The notes: generated by a model from the letters alone, not told the origin. 64,000 bases of DNA from Solibacillus cecembensis (GCF_001439635.1 NZ_LMBZ01000024.1:1-64000); one strand, 5' to 3'. Shown: positions 1 through 8,853, counted from the stretch's first letter. Made by a program: numbers and translations.

Positions 1-275
1 TCTAATGCATTTTTCAGTGCACCTGTAATTGAGTGATTGTATTCTTGTACGATGAATACGAAACCATCTTGTTCTGCGATTGCTTTTGACCAACCTGCCG
101 CGCCTGGTGCATCTCCTGTACCTAAGAATGGTAGGTCATAATCTGCAATATCAATAATTGTATAGTTTGCATCTCCGCGCTTATCTGCAACTTCTTTTAC
201 CCAGTTTGCTACTTGTGGTGAAACACGTCCTTGACGAGTTGATCCAATGATAATACCAATATTTAATTTAGTCAT
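1..275 (-). CDS. NADPH-dependent FMN reductase family protein (C-terminus beyond window)
   Basis: Only the N-terminal 91 codons lie in the window; the gene runs off the left edge. The start ATG at 275 follows a strong AGGAGG ribosome binding site. Residues 11-17 (GSTRQGR) form the phosphate-binding loop of the flavodoxin-like FMN_red family, and the EYNHSITGALKNALD stretch near residue 77 is the second family signature. Such cytosolic enzymes reduce FMN, quinones, azo dyes or chromate with NAD(P)H. It lies downstream of the dioxygenase gene on the same strand, 85 bases away with no clear terminator, so it probably belongs to the same quinone-detoxification operon. Family assignment is firm; the physiological substrate is inferred. 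Confidence 0.85.
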   Translation of the reverse strand, partial: MTKLNIGIIIGSTRQGRVSPQVANWVKEVADKRGDANYTIIDIADYDLPFLGTGDAPGAAGWSKAIAEQDGFVFIVQEYNHSITGALKNAL

Positions 276-360
276 TTGTTTTTCCTCCTGAATGTTTGTT
301 GTTTTTTTAAATAAATCCTTAATAAATCCCATTGTTCATTCTTCCTTACTTATTCAATTT

Positions 361-1343
361 TTATTCGTATTCTTTTTCAAATACTTTCGTCGAGCGCACT
401 GTATCGATTGGTCGAACAACACTTTCAATATGATCACGTTTTGACTCTAAAAATGGTGGTAATGATAAAATTTCCCCTACTGTTTCATAAGGTTCATCTC
501 CCATAAATCCTGGTCCATCTGTTGCCCATTCAAATAAAATGCCTTGTGCAACACGTGCGTATAGTGACTCAAAGAAGAATCGATCCACATAACCTGATGT
601 GCCAAAACCAAAGCCTTCTAAGCGCTCAATCCATTCATGTAAAACATCTGTGTTTTCTAGTCGGAACGCAGCGTGATGGACTGTACCAAAACCTTGACGT
701 CCTTGTGGTAATACGGTGTTATGCTCAACGATTACCGATGCACCATTTCCACCTTCGCCAACTTCAAATAAATGCAGTGCGTCTTCTTGAGCTGTTTCAC
801 GCATAACCATCACTTTTTCAAGCATTTCTTTAAAGTAATCAAACTGTGAAATGCGGATGTGTACGGGTCCTAAGCCTGTAATTGCAAACTCCAGTGGAAT
901 AGGTCCCTTTTGCCAAGGTATACCCGACTCAATTCCTTTATTTAATTCATCTGAAATAAACATATATTGTTGATCATCAAAGTCTACGAAAGATAGTGTT
1001 TGTTTACCAAATTGCGTTTTAATACCTGCATGAGCTACTTCTAAACGATCAAAACGTTTTACCCAGTAATCAAGTGCTGCATCCGTTGGCACTCGGAAAG
1101 CTGTTTTGTAAATTTCATTTGTGCCATGTACACCTTTAGGAATACCTGGGAAATCGAAAAATGTCATATCTGTACCAGCAGATCCTTTATCATCAGCGAA
1201 AAATAAATGGTATGTTTGAATGTCATCTTGGTTAACTGTTTTTTTACTAAACGCATGCCTAAAATATTTGTGAAAAAATCATAATTTTTTTCTGCATTGC
1301 TTGTAATTGCTGTTACATGGTGAATTCCTTTAATGTGTTTCAT
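361..1343 (-). pseudogene. Ring-cleaving dioxygenase (MhqA/MhqO-type glyoxalase superfamily), frameshifted
   Basis: Two adjacent reading frames together make one glyoxalase/VOC-superfamily ring-cleaving dioxygenase of about 327 residues. The N-terminal piece starts at ATG 1343 (MKHIKGIHHVTAITS) behind a GGAGGAG site. The remaining 268 residues continue in another frame after the poly-T run at 1239-1245. With one extra base there (8 instead of 7) the reading becomes VKKTVNQDDIQTYHLFFADD, the expected family sequence, and joins the downstream frame without a break. The family is extradiol-type, induced by hydroquinones in Bacillus and controlled by MhqR. It sits between the MhqR-like regulator and an FMN reductase. 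The break may be a true mutation, a slippage-switchable run or a sequencing error. Confidence 0.85.
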
Positions 1344-1357
1344 TCTAACTCCTCCGT

Positions 1358-1375
1358 TATCTTGAATTCGAGATA
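1358..1375. promoter_or_regulatory. Predicted MhqR-type operator in front of the dioxygenase
   Basis: TATCTTGAATTCGAGATA is an 18-bp palindrome with one mismatched pair, closely matching the ATCTCGAATTCGAGAT-type boxes known for MhqR of Bacillus subtilis. It lies 14 bases upstream of the dioxygenase start and directly downstream of the regulator gene, so the dioxygenase-FMN reductase pair probably has its own MhqR-repressed promoter. Confidence 0.75.
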
Positions 1376-1388
1376 TCACCTCGAAAAA

Positions 1389-1829
1389 TTAAAGATGTTC
1401 TGCATGAATGCCGATTCGCTTTGTTAACTCTATAAACGTTTCAAGCTCTTCTTCCGTCAGTACATCAAATGCTTGTGCGACTTTTTTTTCATGTTTCGGA
1501 AAAATACCTTCGATAAATGCTGTCCCCTTATTTGTGAGTGATGCAAAAGTTACGCGTCGATCATTAGGGCAAGCAATTCTTTGGACAAATCCTCTTTTTT
1601 CGAGCTTATCTACGACATACGTTATGCTACTGCTGGCAATGAGTACTTTCTTGCCAATTATTTGAATTGGTTGATCACCTTTATGATAAAGTAACTCCAA
1701 TACAGCAAATTCAGTTAAGTTCAATTCATTTTCTATAATATCTTGTCGGGACACTTCTTGGACGGTATTTGCTGCACGAAGTAATACAGTAAAAGCTTTT
1801 AACTGCTTTTGATAGTCACTCATCGGCAA
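1389..1829 (-). CDS. mhqR: MarR-family repressor, MhqR-like
   Basis: This 146-residue protein has the size and layout of MarR/DUF24-era quinone sensors: a winged helix-turn-helix around residues 36-82 (LTEFAVLELLYHKGDQ through LEKRGFVQR) flanked by dimerisation helices. Start ATG 1829 follows GGAGGAT-like sequence. In Bacillus subtilis MhqR represses genes for ring-cleaving dioxygenases and quinone reductases and is released by methylhydroquinone or catechol. Here the next gene downstream is just such a dioxygenase, and two palindromes matching the known MhqR box flank this gene (1358-1375 and 1855-1872), so it probably represses both itself and the dioxygenase operon. MarR membership is certain; the MhqR orthology rests on the boxes and neighbours. 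Confidence 0.85.
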   Translation of the reverse strand: MPMSDYQKQLKAFTVLLRAANTVQEVSRQDIIENELNLTEFAVLELLYHKGDQPIQIIGKKVLIASSSITYVVDKLEKRGFVQRIACPNDRRVTFASLTNKGTAFIEGIFPKHEKKVAQAFDVLTEEELETFIELTKRIGIHAEHL

Positions 1830-1854
1830 TCCTCCTTATCGTTACGAATTCATT

Positions 1855-1872
1855 TATCTTTAATTCGAGATA
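1855..1872. promoter_or_regulatory. Predicted MhqR autoregulatory operator
   Basis: TATCTTTAATTCGAGATA lies 26 bases upstream of the MarR-family start and shares the ATTCGAGATA half with the operator at 1358-1375. A third, more degenerate copy (1918-1935, ending ATTGAGATA) lies further upstream. Similarity to the Bacillus subtilis MhqR box suggests negative autoregulation. Confidence 0.7.
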
Positions 1873-2035
1873 AATATATCATGTATAAAAATGACTGTCA
1901 ACACATTTGCCGAAATTTGTTTCGAAATTGAGATATTTAATTTTCTACAATTCTTTTATAGCCAATTACAATACGCTAAAACAAAAAACAGCAACCTACA
2001 TAATAATTTGTGTAAGTTGCTGTTATCTTATTCAT

Positions 2036-2968
2036 TTATTCGCAAACAACAAGTTCGCGCTTAAAATTACCCTTTTGTACAATCGCACGGTCGATAATTG
2101 TTAAACCGGCATTTGCGATTTTGTCGTCCATCGATTCAATCGTCACGATGATTACTCTTTTCGCAATTCTTCTCGCATGTGTAATAATACTCTGTTGCAA
2201 ATCACTAGATGCATGTGTAAATAAATTATATGGCATATCAATGATTGCTACATCATAACCACCAGATGCTTCTTCGATGGGACCAATATGTACATTTGGT
2301 TCATAGCCGAAATGGCGTAAATTGATTTCAGAGCCCCAAACAACGCGCTTATTAATATCTCGCCCTTCGATTGGAATGCCCATGCTCATTGCTTCCACTA
2401 ATACCGTTCCAATACCGCAGCATGGATCGATAATACGGAGCCCTTCTGGATATGGCGCCGCAATATTGACAAGTGCTCGCGCATCACGTGTACTTAGTGC
2501 AGTAGAGTACATTTCTGGTTTTTGCATATGCTTTAGCCAAATCGATTCCCCGTGCACTAATTCACCGAAGTAAAATTTATCCTCATATACGACAAGTCCA
2601 AATTCCACATCTGGCTCATCTAAATTTGGTTCTGCCGGAATGGCTAACCCGATTTCTTTCATATAGTTGTTGCGGACTGGTCGTGCAATTTTCGGTTCAA
2701 TGCCCGCATCTGAAGTATTCAAGCAACTAATTTTAAACGTTTTTTCCTTCAGTTCAATTGTCGAAGCAAACGCAACGATTTCTTCTACTGTTGCCGCCTC
2801 ACACCAAATATCCAAGCGCAAACGCATAAACGGACTGCGACTTGGCTCTACTTTTCGCTCACTTAAAAGGACATTACTTTCTACATGGAAATTAAAAAAT
2901 GTGCGCATTTCCAGTCGTGAAAGCTCGTACTCATCCTTTCGCCAAGCGTAGTTATACATAAATTTCAT
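2036..2968 (-). CDS. TRM11-like SAM-dependent RNA methyltransferase
   Basis: A 310-residue protein whose C-terminal half is a class I methyltransferase. Motif I is DPCCGIG at residues 181-187 (SAM binding) and motif IV is DMPYNLF at 244-250, the D/N-PPY-type catalytic motif of N2-guanine RNA or N6-adenine methylases. The long N-terminal part fits a THUMP-less TRM11/TrmG10-like arrangement. The likely substrate is tRNA guanosine, but this is inference. Start ATG 2968 lies 2 bases after the stop of the upstream gene, so the two are probably translationally coupled. An inverted repeat near 1990-2025 (TTGTGTAAGTTG region) may end the transcript. Confidence 0.8.
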   Translation of the reverse strand: MKFMYNYAWRKDEYELSRLEMRTFFNFHVESNVLLSERKVEPSRSPFMRLRLDIWCEAATVEEIVAFASTIELKEKTFKISCLNTSDAGIEPKIARPVRNNYMKEIGLAIPAEPNLDEPDVEFGLVVYEDKFYFGELVHGESIWLKHMQKPEMYSTALSTRDARALVNIAAPYPEGLRIIDPCCGIGTVLVEAMSMGIPIEGRDINKRVVWGSEINLRHFGYEPNVHIGPIEEASGGYDVAIIDMPYNLFTHASSDLQQSIITHARRIAKRVIIVTIESMDDKIANAGLTIIDRAIVQKGNFKRELVVCE

Positions 2969-2970
2969 GC

Positions 2971-3417
2971 TTATAGTTCAATCGTTTCTAATAATTGCGC
3001 AACAAATTGATAAAGCAGTTCATATACTTGTTGGATTGTCATTTGCTCATTAAATCCTGCTAAACAGTCCACTGCAACGTTCAGCTCCCATAAACCTTCT
3101 TGCATTGAAAAAGAAGCACTGCTGCTACCTAATGCAGATTTTACATTTTCTTTTAAATAGTGACGAATTGTTTCCCCATGCTTTTTTTGTACCTTCAGCC
3201 CAAAAAGTGCTGTATATAAACGAAAGGCATCATCATATTCGACTGCCATTTCGTCTATGCGTATATCTTGAAATTGTGTACATTCTGCAAAAATAAATTC
3301 GCTTTGGTTTTCCTTTAAATAGCTAATCGGTGTATTTGTAAATGCTGCTTCTGTCACCGCAATTGTTTCTTCTGTCTCTTTACTACAACGTTCTACTACT
3401 TCTAAATTTAAAATCAT
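2971..3417 (-). CDS. Conserved hypothetical protein, 148 aa
   Basis: I do not recognise a named domain. The protein is soluble and acidic, with a probable C-terminal amphipathic helix (VYELLYQFVAQLLETIEL), and no signal peptide or membrane segment. It begins with MILNLEVVERCSKETEETI. A purine-rich GAGAGGAAGATAACG stretch precedes the ATG at 3417. Only 2 bases separate its stop from the methyltransferase start, which implies an operon and perhaps a helper role for that enzyme. Function unknown. Confidence 0.65.
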   Translation of the reverse strand: MILNLEVVERCSKETEETIAVTEAAFTNTPISYLKENQSEFIFAECTQFQDIRIDEMAVEYDDAFRLYTALFGLKVQKKHGETIRHYLKENVKSALGSSSASFSMQEGLWELNVAVDCLAGFNEQMTIQQVYELLYQFVAQLLETIEL

Positions 3418-3486
3418 CGTTATCTTCCTCTCTTACTTCCAATGGACACATACGTTTTATGTCTCCTACTAATTAAAAATTGTTCG

Positions 3487-4962
3487 TCAATCATTTACTT
3501 TTTTTCGCCAAGCAATGGAATCTTGCTTTGAGCGAATTGTTGAAACGATAATTACCGCGCTAAATGAAAATAAAACAAGTCCTGTAAACCAAAAGCCCAA
3601 TGTTCCTGTTAAATCGAGTGTTCCAAGTAAGAATGACCCTGCAACAACGCCCATGGAGAAAAAGGCATAAAAATAGCCATATGCTTTACCGCGTGTTGCT
3701 TTTGTCGTGGATTCAATCAACATCGTATTAATAGCTGGGAAGAAAAAGGCGAATCCTACCCCATAAAACGCTAGCGCGGCGTACAAACTTAAGGTCGTTG
3801 TTGATTGACCGATAATAACTTGGCTGATTCCTAACACCGTAACACCAATGAGTAATGTATAGCTTGAATTGATATAATCAAAAATTCGGTTTGTTGGCAA
3901 TAAGAACATTAATACTGCAACAATTCCAAAAACGCTCAATAATGTACCGGACATACGCGAGCTGTATCCCAAATCTTCCACGTGCATCGGTAACAAATAG
4001 GCTAACACACCTTGTGAAAACATAAGGAAAAACGCGCCTCCATAAGCTTTCATTAACCCATTATTCCATTTGAATTCGTCTTTTTTATTCGCTGCTGATT
4101 TTTTAGATAGCGGCGTGATCCGTAAAAATATGATCATCCCTATTAATGATAAAAGTCCATAAAGTGCAACCAAACTTAACACATTTGGAACAGAAATTTT
4201 ACTTGCTAATATACCACTTGTAGCAGGCCCAACGATTGCTGCGATTCCTACAAACGAACCCACAATCGCACTTCCGCTCCCCTGCTTTGATTTTTCCGTT
4301 GTGTTCGCTAGTAACGTAAATGCAGCTGGTGTTATAAAACCACTACTAAAGCCATGTATACAACGGACGATTAACAAAGTCGTCGTGTCATCAACAAGCT
4401 GATACGCGAGTAATGATAAAATGGACATACATAACCCAAAAATAAGTATTTTAGATGCACCAATTTTGTCAGTGAAAACGCCTGACAATATATTACCAAA
4501 TGTATTCATAAAGGAATACATGCCGACAACAATCCCTGCGATAAATGTAGTAGCACCAACAGACAAGGCATATGTACTCATTACAGGTAGCTGAACAAAT
4601 AAATCAAAAAATGAGAAGAAAATGATGGCATACACAAGCCATTTTTTTGGAATTGGCTTAACCTGCAATTGTGGTTGCATTTTCTTTAATTTCAACTCAA
4701 ATATAAAATTCCCAAACGGAATAAATGCAACGGCTACAGCAGAAATGGACCAAATAAGATTCCACCTAATACGGATTTGAACAAGAGCAATTGCGATTAT
4801 ATATAAAACGAAAATCCCACCGTGTAAACTACCATTAATCGTGACGAAAATTGGCATATTTGCAAAATATTTAAGTGGCATCGCGATAAATAAGAGCGTA
4901 ATAAGTGATAAACCGTCTAATACTCCCATTATTCTTAAAAAACGTATCGGATGAATGGCCAA
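3487..4962 (-). CDS. DUF3817-MFS fusion transporter
   Basis: 491 residues in two parts. Residues 1 to about 95 form a DUF3817-like module with three membrane segments (around 8-27, 43-62 and 69-88) of the type normally encoded as a separate small membrane protein. From about residue 107 a 12-segment major facilitator follows, with the loop-2/3 signature GVFTDKIGASK and the mid-protein RCIHGFSSGFITPA motif. It resembles drug-efflux MFS proteins, but the substrate cannot be told. Start ATG 4962 lies behind GAGAGGGGGAGT. Upstream bases 4963-5089 are non-coding. The fusion is the notable point; both halves are in one uninterrupted frame. Confidence 0.85.
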   Translation of the reverse strand: MAIHPIRFLRIMGVLDGLSLITLLFIAMPLKYFANMPIFVTINGSLHGGIFVLYIIAIALVQIRIRWNLIWSISAVAVAFIPFGNFIFELKLKKMQPQLQVKPIPKKWLVYAIIFFSFFDLFVQLPVMSTYALSVGATTFIAGIVVGMYSFMNTFGNILSGVFTDKIGASKILIFGLCMSILSLLAYQLVDDTTTLLIVRCIHGFSSGFITPAAFTLLANTTEKSKQGSGSAIVGSFVGIAAIVGPATSGILASKISVPNVLSLVALYGLLSLIGMIIFLRITPLSKKSAANKKDEFKWNNGLMKAYGGAFFLMFSQGVLAYLLPMHVEDLGYSSRMSGTLLSVFGIVAVLMFLLPTNRIFDYINSSYTLLIGVTVLGISQVIIGQSTTTLSLYAALAFYGVGFAFFFPAINTMLIESTTKATRGKAYGYFYAFFSMGVVAGSFLLGTLDLTGTLGFWFTGLVLFSFSAVIIVSTIRSKQDSIAWRKKVND

Positions 4963-5089
4963 CTCCCCCTCTCACAGCAAAATCGTACATCCTATTATAG
5001 CATGGAGTAGGACAAGAAACCTATTTGAAACAAATATTCATCCGATAAATAGTCGATTCGTGTCTAAATTTAGAAAAATTCGCACCTCA

Positions 5090-6328
5090 TTACGAATCCT
5101 GCTTATGATCTTCCAAAAAATCTTTGCTAAAGCTTGTTTTAGAAGCATAACTTGATTTTTTTGCGCGTACTCCCCGTTGCAAAACCCCTTTACCGAACTT
5201 CTTTTCAATCGACTGAACGAGTTCAATAATCGGCTCTTCTTTCGCATGTTGTTCAAAGTTAAACAAATTCAATTGCTGCGTCGTTTCTGCTTGGTCGACA
5301 ACATTAGAAACGGTAATGCCTATAAGCCGTATTGGTGTTTCATCCCAACTTTGAATAAATAATTTCCACGCAATATCAAAAATCGCATCCGCATTTTGTA
5401 GCGCATTTCGAACTGATTTACTCCGTGTTTGATTTTTCCATTCAAAATTACGAATTTGAATGCTGACCGTAGTACCGACTAAATATTTTGCCTTTAAACG
5501 CTCAGCTACACTGCGACTTAACTTTTCAAACGTCTCTTTTAAAATGTAATACTCCGTTTCATCCCTTGGTAATGTTGTGGAATTCCCGACACTCTTTGTA
5601 TCATAGATTGAATTGGGATCGACAGTTCGCTCGTCAATTCCGTTCGCTCTATTTTTTAAACGCACTCCATTTTTCCCTAAATTGTTTTGAAGCATACGTC
5701 CATCCGCATTTGCCAAATCGCCTATTGTCAATATCCCAAATGTCGCCAATTTTTTAGCAGTACTTTCACCGATACCATGCATTTCAATCACTTTTTGCGG
5801 CCATAACAGTTGTTGAATTTCTCGCTTCCTTAACACCGTAATCCCGAGTGGCTTTTTCATATCCGATGCGGTTTTCGCTAAAAATTTGTTCGGTGCAATG
5901 CCAATCGAACATGGTAAATCCAGTTCCTCCATAATGCGTTGCTGAATTTCTTCTGCAATCTTCATAGGGTGCTGTATTATCGAACGCTCCGTCACATCTA
6001 AATAGCCTTCATCAATAGACACCGGTTCTACAAGATCTGTATAGCTACGTAAAATCGAAAATATGGCAGCACTTGCGACTCGATATTTAGCAAAATCGGG
6101 TGGTAACAACAGCAGCTGTGGGCATTTCCTTTTTGCTTTTCCAACCGTCATTGTTGTATAAATCCCGTGCGCCCTTGCCTCATATGAACTCGTCACAATA
6201 ATCCCTCGTCGCTCTTTCACATTCCCCGCAATCGCAATCGGTTTTCCTTTTAAGCTCGTATCATGTGCTTGTTCAACCGACGCATAAAAACTATTCATAT
6301 CCACATGAAAAATAACCCTTCCTGCCAC
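5090..6328 (-). CDS. dinB: DNA polymerase IV (Y-family translesion polymerase)
   Basis: Error-prone Y-family polymerase for lesion bypass. I place the start at GTG 6328 because AAGGCGGTGG lies just upstream and translation then begins VAGRVIFHVDMNSFYASVEQ, as in the 414-residue PolY1 (YqjH) of Bacillus subtilis; the longer upstream frame overlaps the preceding terminator. Catalytic carboxylates are visible: D10 in HVDMNSF and D106-E107 in SIDEGYLD. A helix-hairpin-helix region follows (MHGIGESTAKKL near 183-194). QLNLF at 352-356 is a beta-clamp-binding motif. The gene lies downstream of the amino-acid permease but is separated from it by a strong terminator. Confidence is high. Confidence 0.95.
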   Translation of the reverse strand: MAGRVIFHVDMNSFYASVEQAHDTSLKGKPIAIAGNVKERRGIIVTSSYEARAHGIYTTMTVGKAKRKCPQLLLLPPDFAKYRVASAAIFSILRSYTDLVEPVSIDEGYLDVTERSIIQHPMKIAEEIQQRIMEELDLPCSIGIAPNKFLAKTASDMKKPLGITVLRKREIQQLLWPQKVIEMHGIGESTAKKLATFGILTIGDLANADGRMLQNNLGKNGVRLKNRANGIDERTVDPNSIYDTKSVGNSTTLPRDETEYYILKETFEKLSRSVAERLKAKYLVGTTVSIQIRNFEWKNQTRSKSVRNALQNADAIFDIAWKLFIQSWDETPIRLIGITVSNVVDQAETTQQLNLFNFEQHAKEEPIIELVQSIEKKFGKGVLQRGVRAKKSSYASKTSFSKDFLEDHKQDS

Positions 6329-6383
6329 TATTACCACCGCCTTTGCTTCTATTTTAATATGAATCATGATTGGAATCAAAAAA

Positions 6384-6412
6384 ATCCGAACTTCAGTCAT
6401 TGAAGTTCGGAT
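6384..6412 (-). terminator. Rho-independent terminator of the amino-acid permease
   Basis: A perfect 12-bp stem (ATCCGAACTTCA with TGAAGTTCGGAT) and a 5-base loop GTCAT are followed on the minus strand by seven T residues (6378-6384). It separates the permease from the polymerase gene. Confidence 0.9.
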
Positions 6413-6417
6413 CATTA

Positions 6418-7776
6418 TTATTTTCTTTTCATTCGGTAAAGCACAAATAGCGAAATAAACCACAGTGGTGTGAGCATTAATGCAGTTCGAGTCGCTTCTG
6501 AAATCGCCATAATTACTAGTAAGAATGCGAAGAAAGCTAATACTAAATAGTTAATAAATGGTGTTAATGGTGCTTTAAATGTAGAACTTTCATGTAATTC
6601 TGGGTGACGCTTTTTATAAATAATATGCGAAATTAAAATGATACTCCATACCCAAATAAAGCAAATCGCACTAATCGTCGTCACAATTCCAAAAGCATCC
6701 TCTGGCATGAAATAGCTTAATAATGCTCCAATGGATACGACAACTGCTGAAAAAATTAAACCGTTTTGTGGCACACTTCTTTTATTTAAAGTGCCGAATT
6801 TTTTTGATGCTTGATTGTTCGAGCCAAGACTAAACAACATACGGCTCGTTGAAAATAAACCACTATTCCCAGCAGATGCCGCAGATGTCAACACAACAAA
6901 GTTAATTAACCCTGCTGCGACTGGAATACCGACTAATGCAAACACTTGCACAAATGGCGAGCTTTCCGCACTTAATGTGTTCCACGGATTAATTGTTAAA
7001 ATAACGAATAATGCACCTACGTAAAATAATAAAATACGCAGCGGAATTTTATTAATCGCAGAAGGAATATTTTTTTGTGGATCTGCTGTTTCTGCTGCCG
7101 ATACACCGACTAATTCTACACCAACAAAGGCAAAGACAACCATTTGGAAAGCCATTAAGAAGCCAAATGCACCATTTGGGAATAAGCCACCATGCTCCCA
7201 AAGATTCGATACAGCTACTTGCCCTGTGTTTGTTTCAAATCCAATAATTAATAAAACAACGCCAATTACGATTAGTGCCACAATCGTAATAATTTTAATG
7301 AGCGCAAACCAAAACTCTAACTCTCCGAAAAGTTTTACAGTTAATAAATTCAATCCTAGTAATACGACTAAACAAGCAACTGCTGGTACCCATTGCGGGA
7401 TGTCAAACCAATACTGTGTGTACATACCGACTGCAATAATATCGGCCATTGCAGTCATGATCCAGCAAAACCAATACGTCCAACCTGTCACATAACCTGC
7501 CCAATCACCTATGTATTCTGTCGCAAACTCAGTAAAGGATTGATAGCCACCTTTTGATAGTAGTAATTCTCCTAATGCACGCATGACGAAAAATAATGCT
7601 ATTCCGACAATTAAATACGCAAAAATAATAGATGGTCCTGCTAATGCAATCGCTTTACCCGAGCCTAAAAATAACCCTGTCCCAATCGTTCCACCAATTG
7701 CGATCAATTGAACATGTCGATTTTTTAGCTCTCGTTTTAACTGTTGTTGTGCCAAGATGTTTTCCTCCGATGTCAT
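6418..7776 (-). CDS. Amino-acid permease of the AAT/APC family, probably glycine/alanine
   Basis: A 452-residue, 12-helix APC transporter with the family consensus GGTIGTGLFLGSG at residues 28-40 and the conserved helix-6 region FVGVELVGVSAAET. It resembles D-serine/D-alanine/glycine importers of the CycA type. Direct support for glycine comes from the leader: a glycine riboswitch aptamer and an intrinsic terminator lie between the promoter region and the start, so expression should respond to intracellular glycine. Start ATG 7776 follows TCGGAGGAAAAC-like sequence. A terminator follows the stop. The family is certain; glycine/alanine specificity is an inference from the riboswitch. Confidence 0.9.
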   Translation of the reverse strand: MTSEENILAQQQLKRELKNRHVQLIAIGGTIGTGLFLGSGKAIALAGPSIIFAYLIVGIALFFVMRALGELLLSKGGYQSFTEFATEYIGDWAGYVTGWTYWFCWIMTAMADIIAVGMYTQYWFDIPQWVPAVACLVVLLGLNLLTVKLFGELEFWFALIKIITIVALIVIGVVLLIIGFETNTGQVAVSNLWEHGGLFPNGAFGFLMAFQMVVFAFVGVELVGVSAAETADPQKNIPSAINKIPLRILLFYVGALFVILTINPWNTLSAESSPFVQVFALVGIPVAAGLINFVVLTSAASAGNSGLFSTSRMLFSLGSNNQASKKFGTLNKRSVPQNGLIFSAVVVSIGALLSYFMPEDAFGIVTTISAICFIWVWSIILISHIIYKKRHPELHESSTFKAPLTPFINYLVLAFFAFLLVIMAISEATRTALMLTPLWFISLFVLYRMKRK

Positions 7777-7849
7777 TATTTTGCTCCAAACTTTTTAGTC
7801 AGGATTGAAATAATAGCGATGAGGTTCGCGGTGAATCAATTTTTCTGAA

Positions 7850-7888
7850 AATAAAAAGAGACTGCTCCCTAGAATGGAATCAGTCTCT
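7850..7888 (-). terminator. Leader terminator between glycine riboswitch and permease
   Basis: The 8-bp stem AGAGACTG/CAGTCTCT (7857-7864 with 7881-7888) is followed on the minus strand by TTTTTATTTT. Its place between aptamer and coding region makes it the probable expression platform. Confidence 0.8.
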
Positions 7889-7947
7889 ATAACTTGAGAA
7901 TAAAGAATAACAACGTTTTTTAAACACTAAAAAACATCTACTATTAT

Positions 7948-8026
7948 TACCCCTCTGTCCTTTTGCCTGAGATTATGAACCCTTCGGCGACGCAATTAAT
8001 GCGCTCTCTCCAGAAACTGCTCCCGT
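7948..8026 (-). ncRNA. Glycine riboswitch (single aptamer)
   Basis: Read on the minus strand the segment contains the hallmark GGAGAGAGC, GCCGAAGG and CTCAGGCAAAAGGACAGAG blocks in the right order, which are the conserved core of gcvT-type glycine aptamers. Only one aptamer is visible; the next 130 bases upstream lack a second copy. A terminator hairpin lies about 60 bases downstream, before the permease. For transporter genes these single aptamers are usually OFF switches that save import when glycine is plentiful; that direction is inferred here. Confidence 0.93.
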
Positions 8027-8397
8027 TTGTAGTTTTATCCACAACGATCATTGCAATGATACTTTATGCATTTGTATGCTTATTAGATGTTGAAAATTTC
8101 CACCATCCAATAATTCGCGTCCAACGCTATTATTGTACTATAACATATTCTACCAACTAATTTGTTGTATTACAATAGGGAATTTCAAATAAGACCTTAT
8201 GATGCGTGTATTCAATAGCATTTTTCTGATATTTCTATTTAATTTTATTCCTAAGGGAGAGATTTATTGAATAATAATTTTCACTCTAAATCTAATTCTG
8301 TAGGAAAATAAATCGGAATCTAATCAATTTCTTTTAAAAAAGAGCTTGAAAAACAATTTATATCATATTACCTTTTCTAGGAAGGGAGGAATAAAAT

Positions 8398-8847
8398 ATG
8401 CAATTAACTATTGAAAAATTACCTGAATCAAGGATTGCTTTTTTCCGAAACGTTGGAGAATACGGTGAAAAGCAAAATAAAGAATTAATGGAGGCATTTA
8501 AAGGGTGGGCACAGTTGAATGGGATATTTGAGAATTCTACAATTTTAGGTATACCACAAGATAACCCAGAGATTACACCTAAAGGGGAATGTCGTTATGA
8601 TGTTAGCGTTGTAATAGATAAAGACTTTCAAGTGGAAGAACCCGCTCAAATTGGGACGTTTTCTGGAGGAAAATACGCTATTTTCTTGCTTGACCATACA
8701 AAAGAGGCAGTCAGCGAATTTTGGGGCACCATCTTTTCTGAAATTGAAAAAAATAATCTAGTCATCAGAGAACACCCCATTATTGAAAGATATACTTCAC
8801 AAATGATTGCTAACCATCTGTGTGAAATATTAGTTCCTATACGGTAA
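8398..8847 (+). CDS. GyrI-like effector-binding domain protein
   Basis: A 149-residue protein made of a single AraC-effector-binding/GyrI-like (SOUL-like) domain, the same fold as in SbmC and in the C-terminus of many AraC and MerR drug sensors. Typical elements are the opening LTIEKLPESRIAFFRNVGEYG, the mid VSVVIDKDF strand and the final HLCEILVPIR. There is no DNA-binding domain, so it may bind a hydrophobic or cationic small molecule or act on gyrase; the ligand is unknown. Start ATG 8398 follows a strong GGGAGG site 7 bases upstream. It stands alone between its own promoter and a bidirectional terminator. Confidence 0.85.
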   Translation: MQLTIEKLPESRIAFFRNVGEYGEKQNKELMEAFKGWAQLNGIFENSTILGIPQDNPEITPKGECRYDVSVVIDKDFQVEEPAQIGTFSGGKYAIFLLDHTKEAVSEFWGTIFSEIEKNNLVIREHPIIERYTSQMIANHLCEILVPIR

Positions 8848-8853
8848 AAAAAA

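Noticed and set aside
7850..8060. T-box leader considered for the amino-acid permease
   Set aside because: The conserved blocks match the glycine aptamer, and the T-box sequence (AGGGTGGNACCGCG) is absent.
7963..8160. Plus-strand open frame antisense to the permease leader
   Set aside because: It lies exactly over the glycine riboswitch on the other strand; no ribosome binding site.
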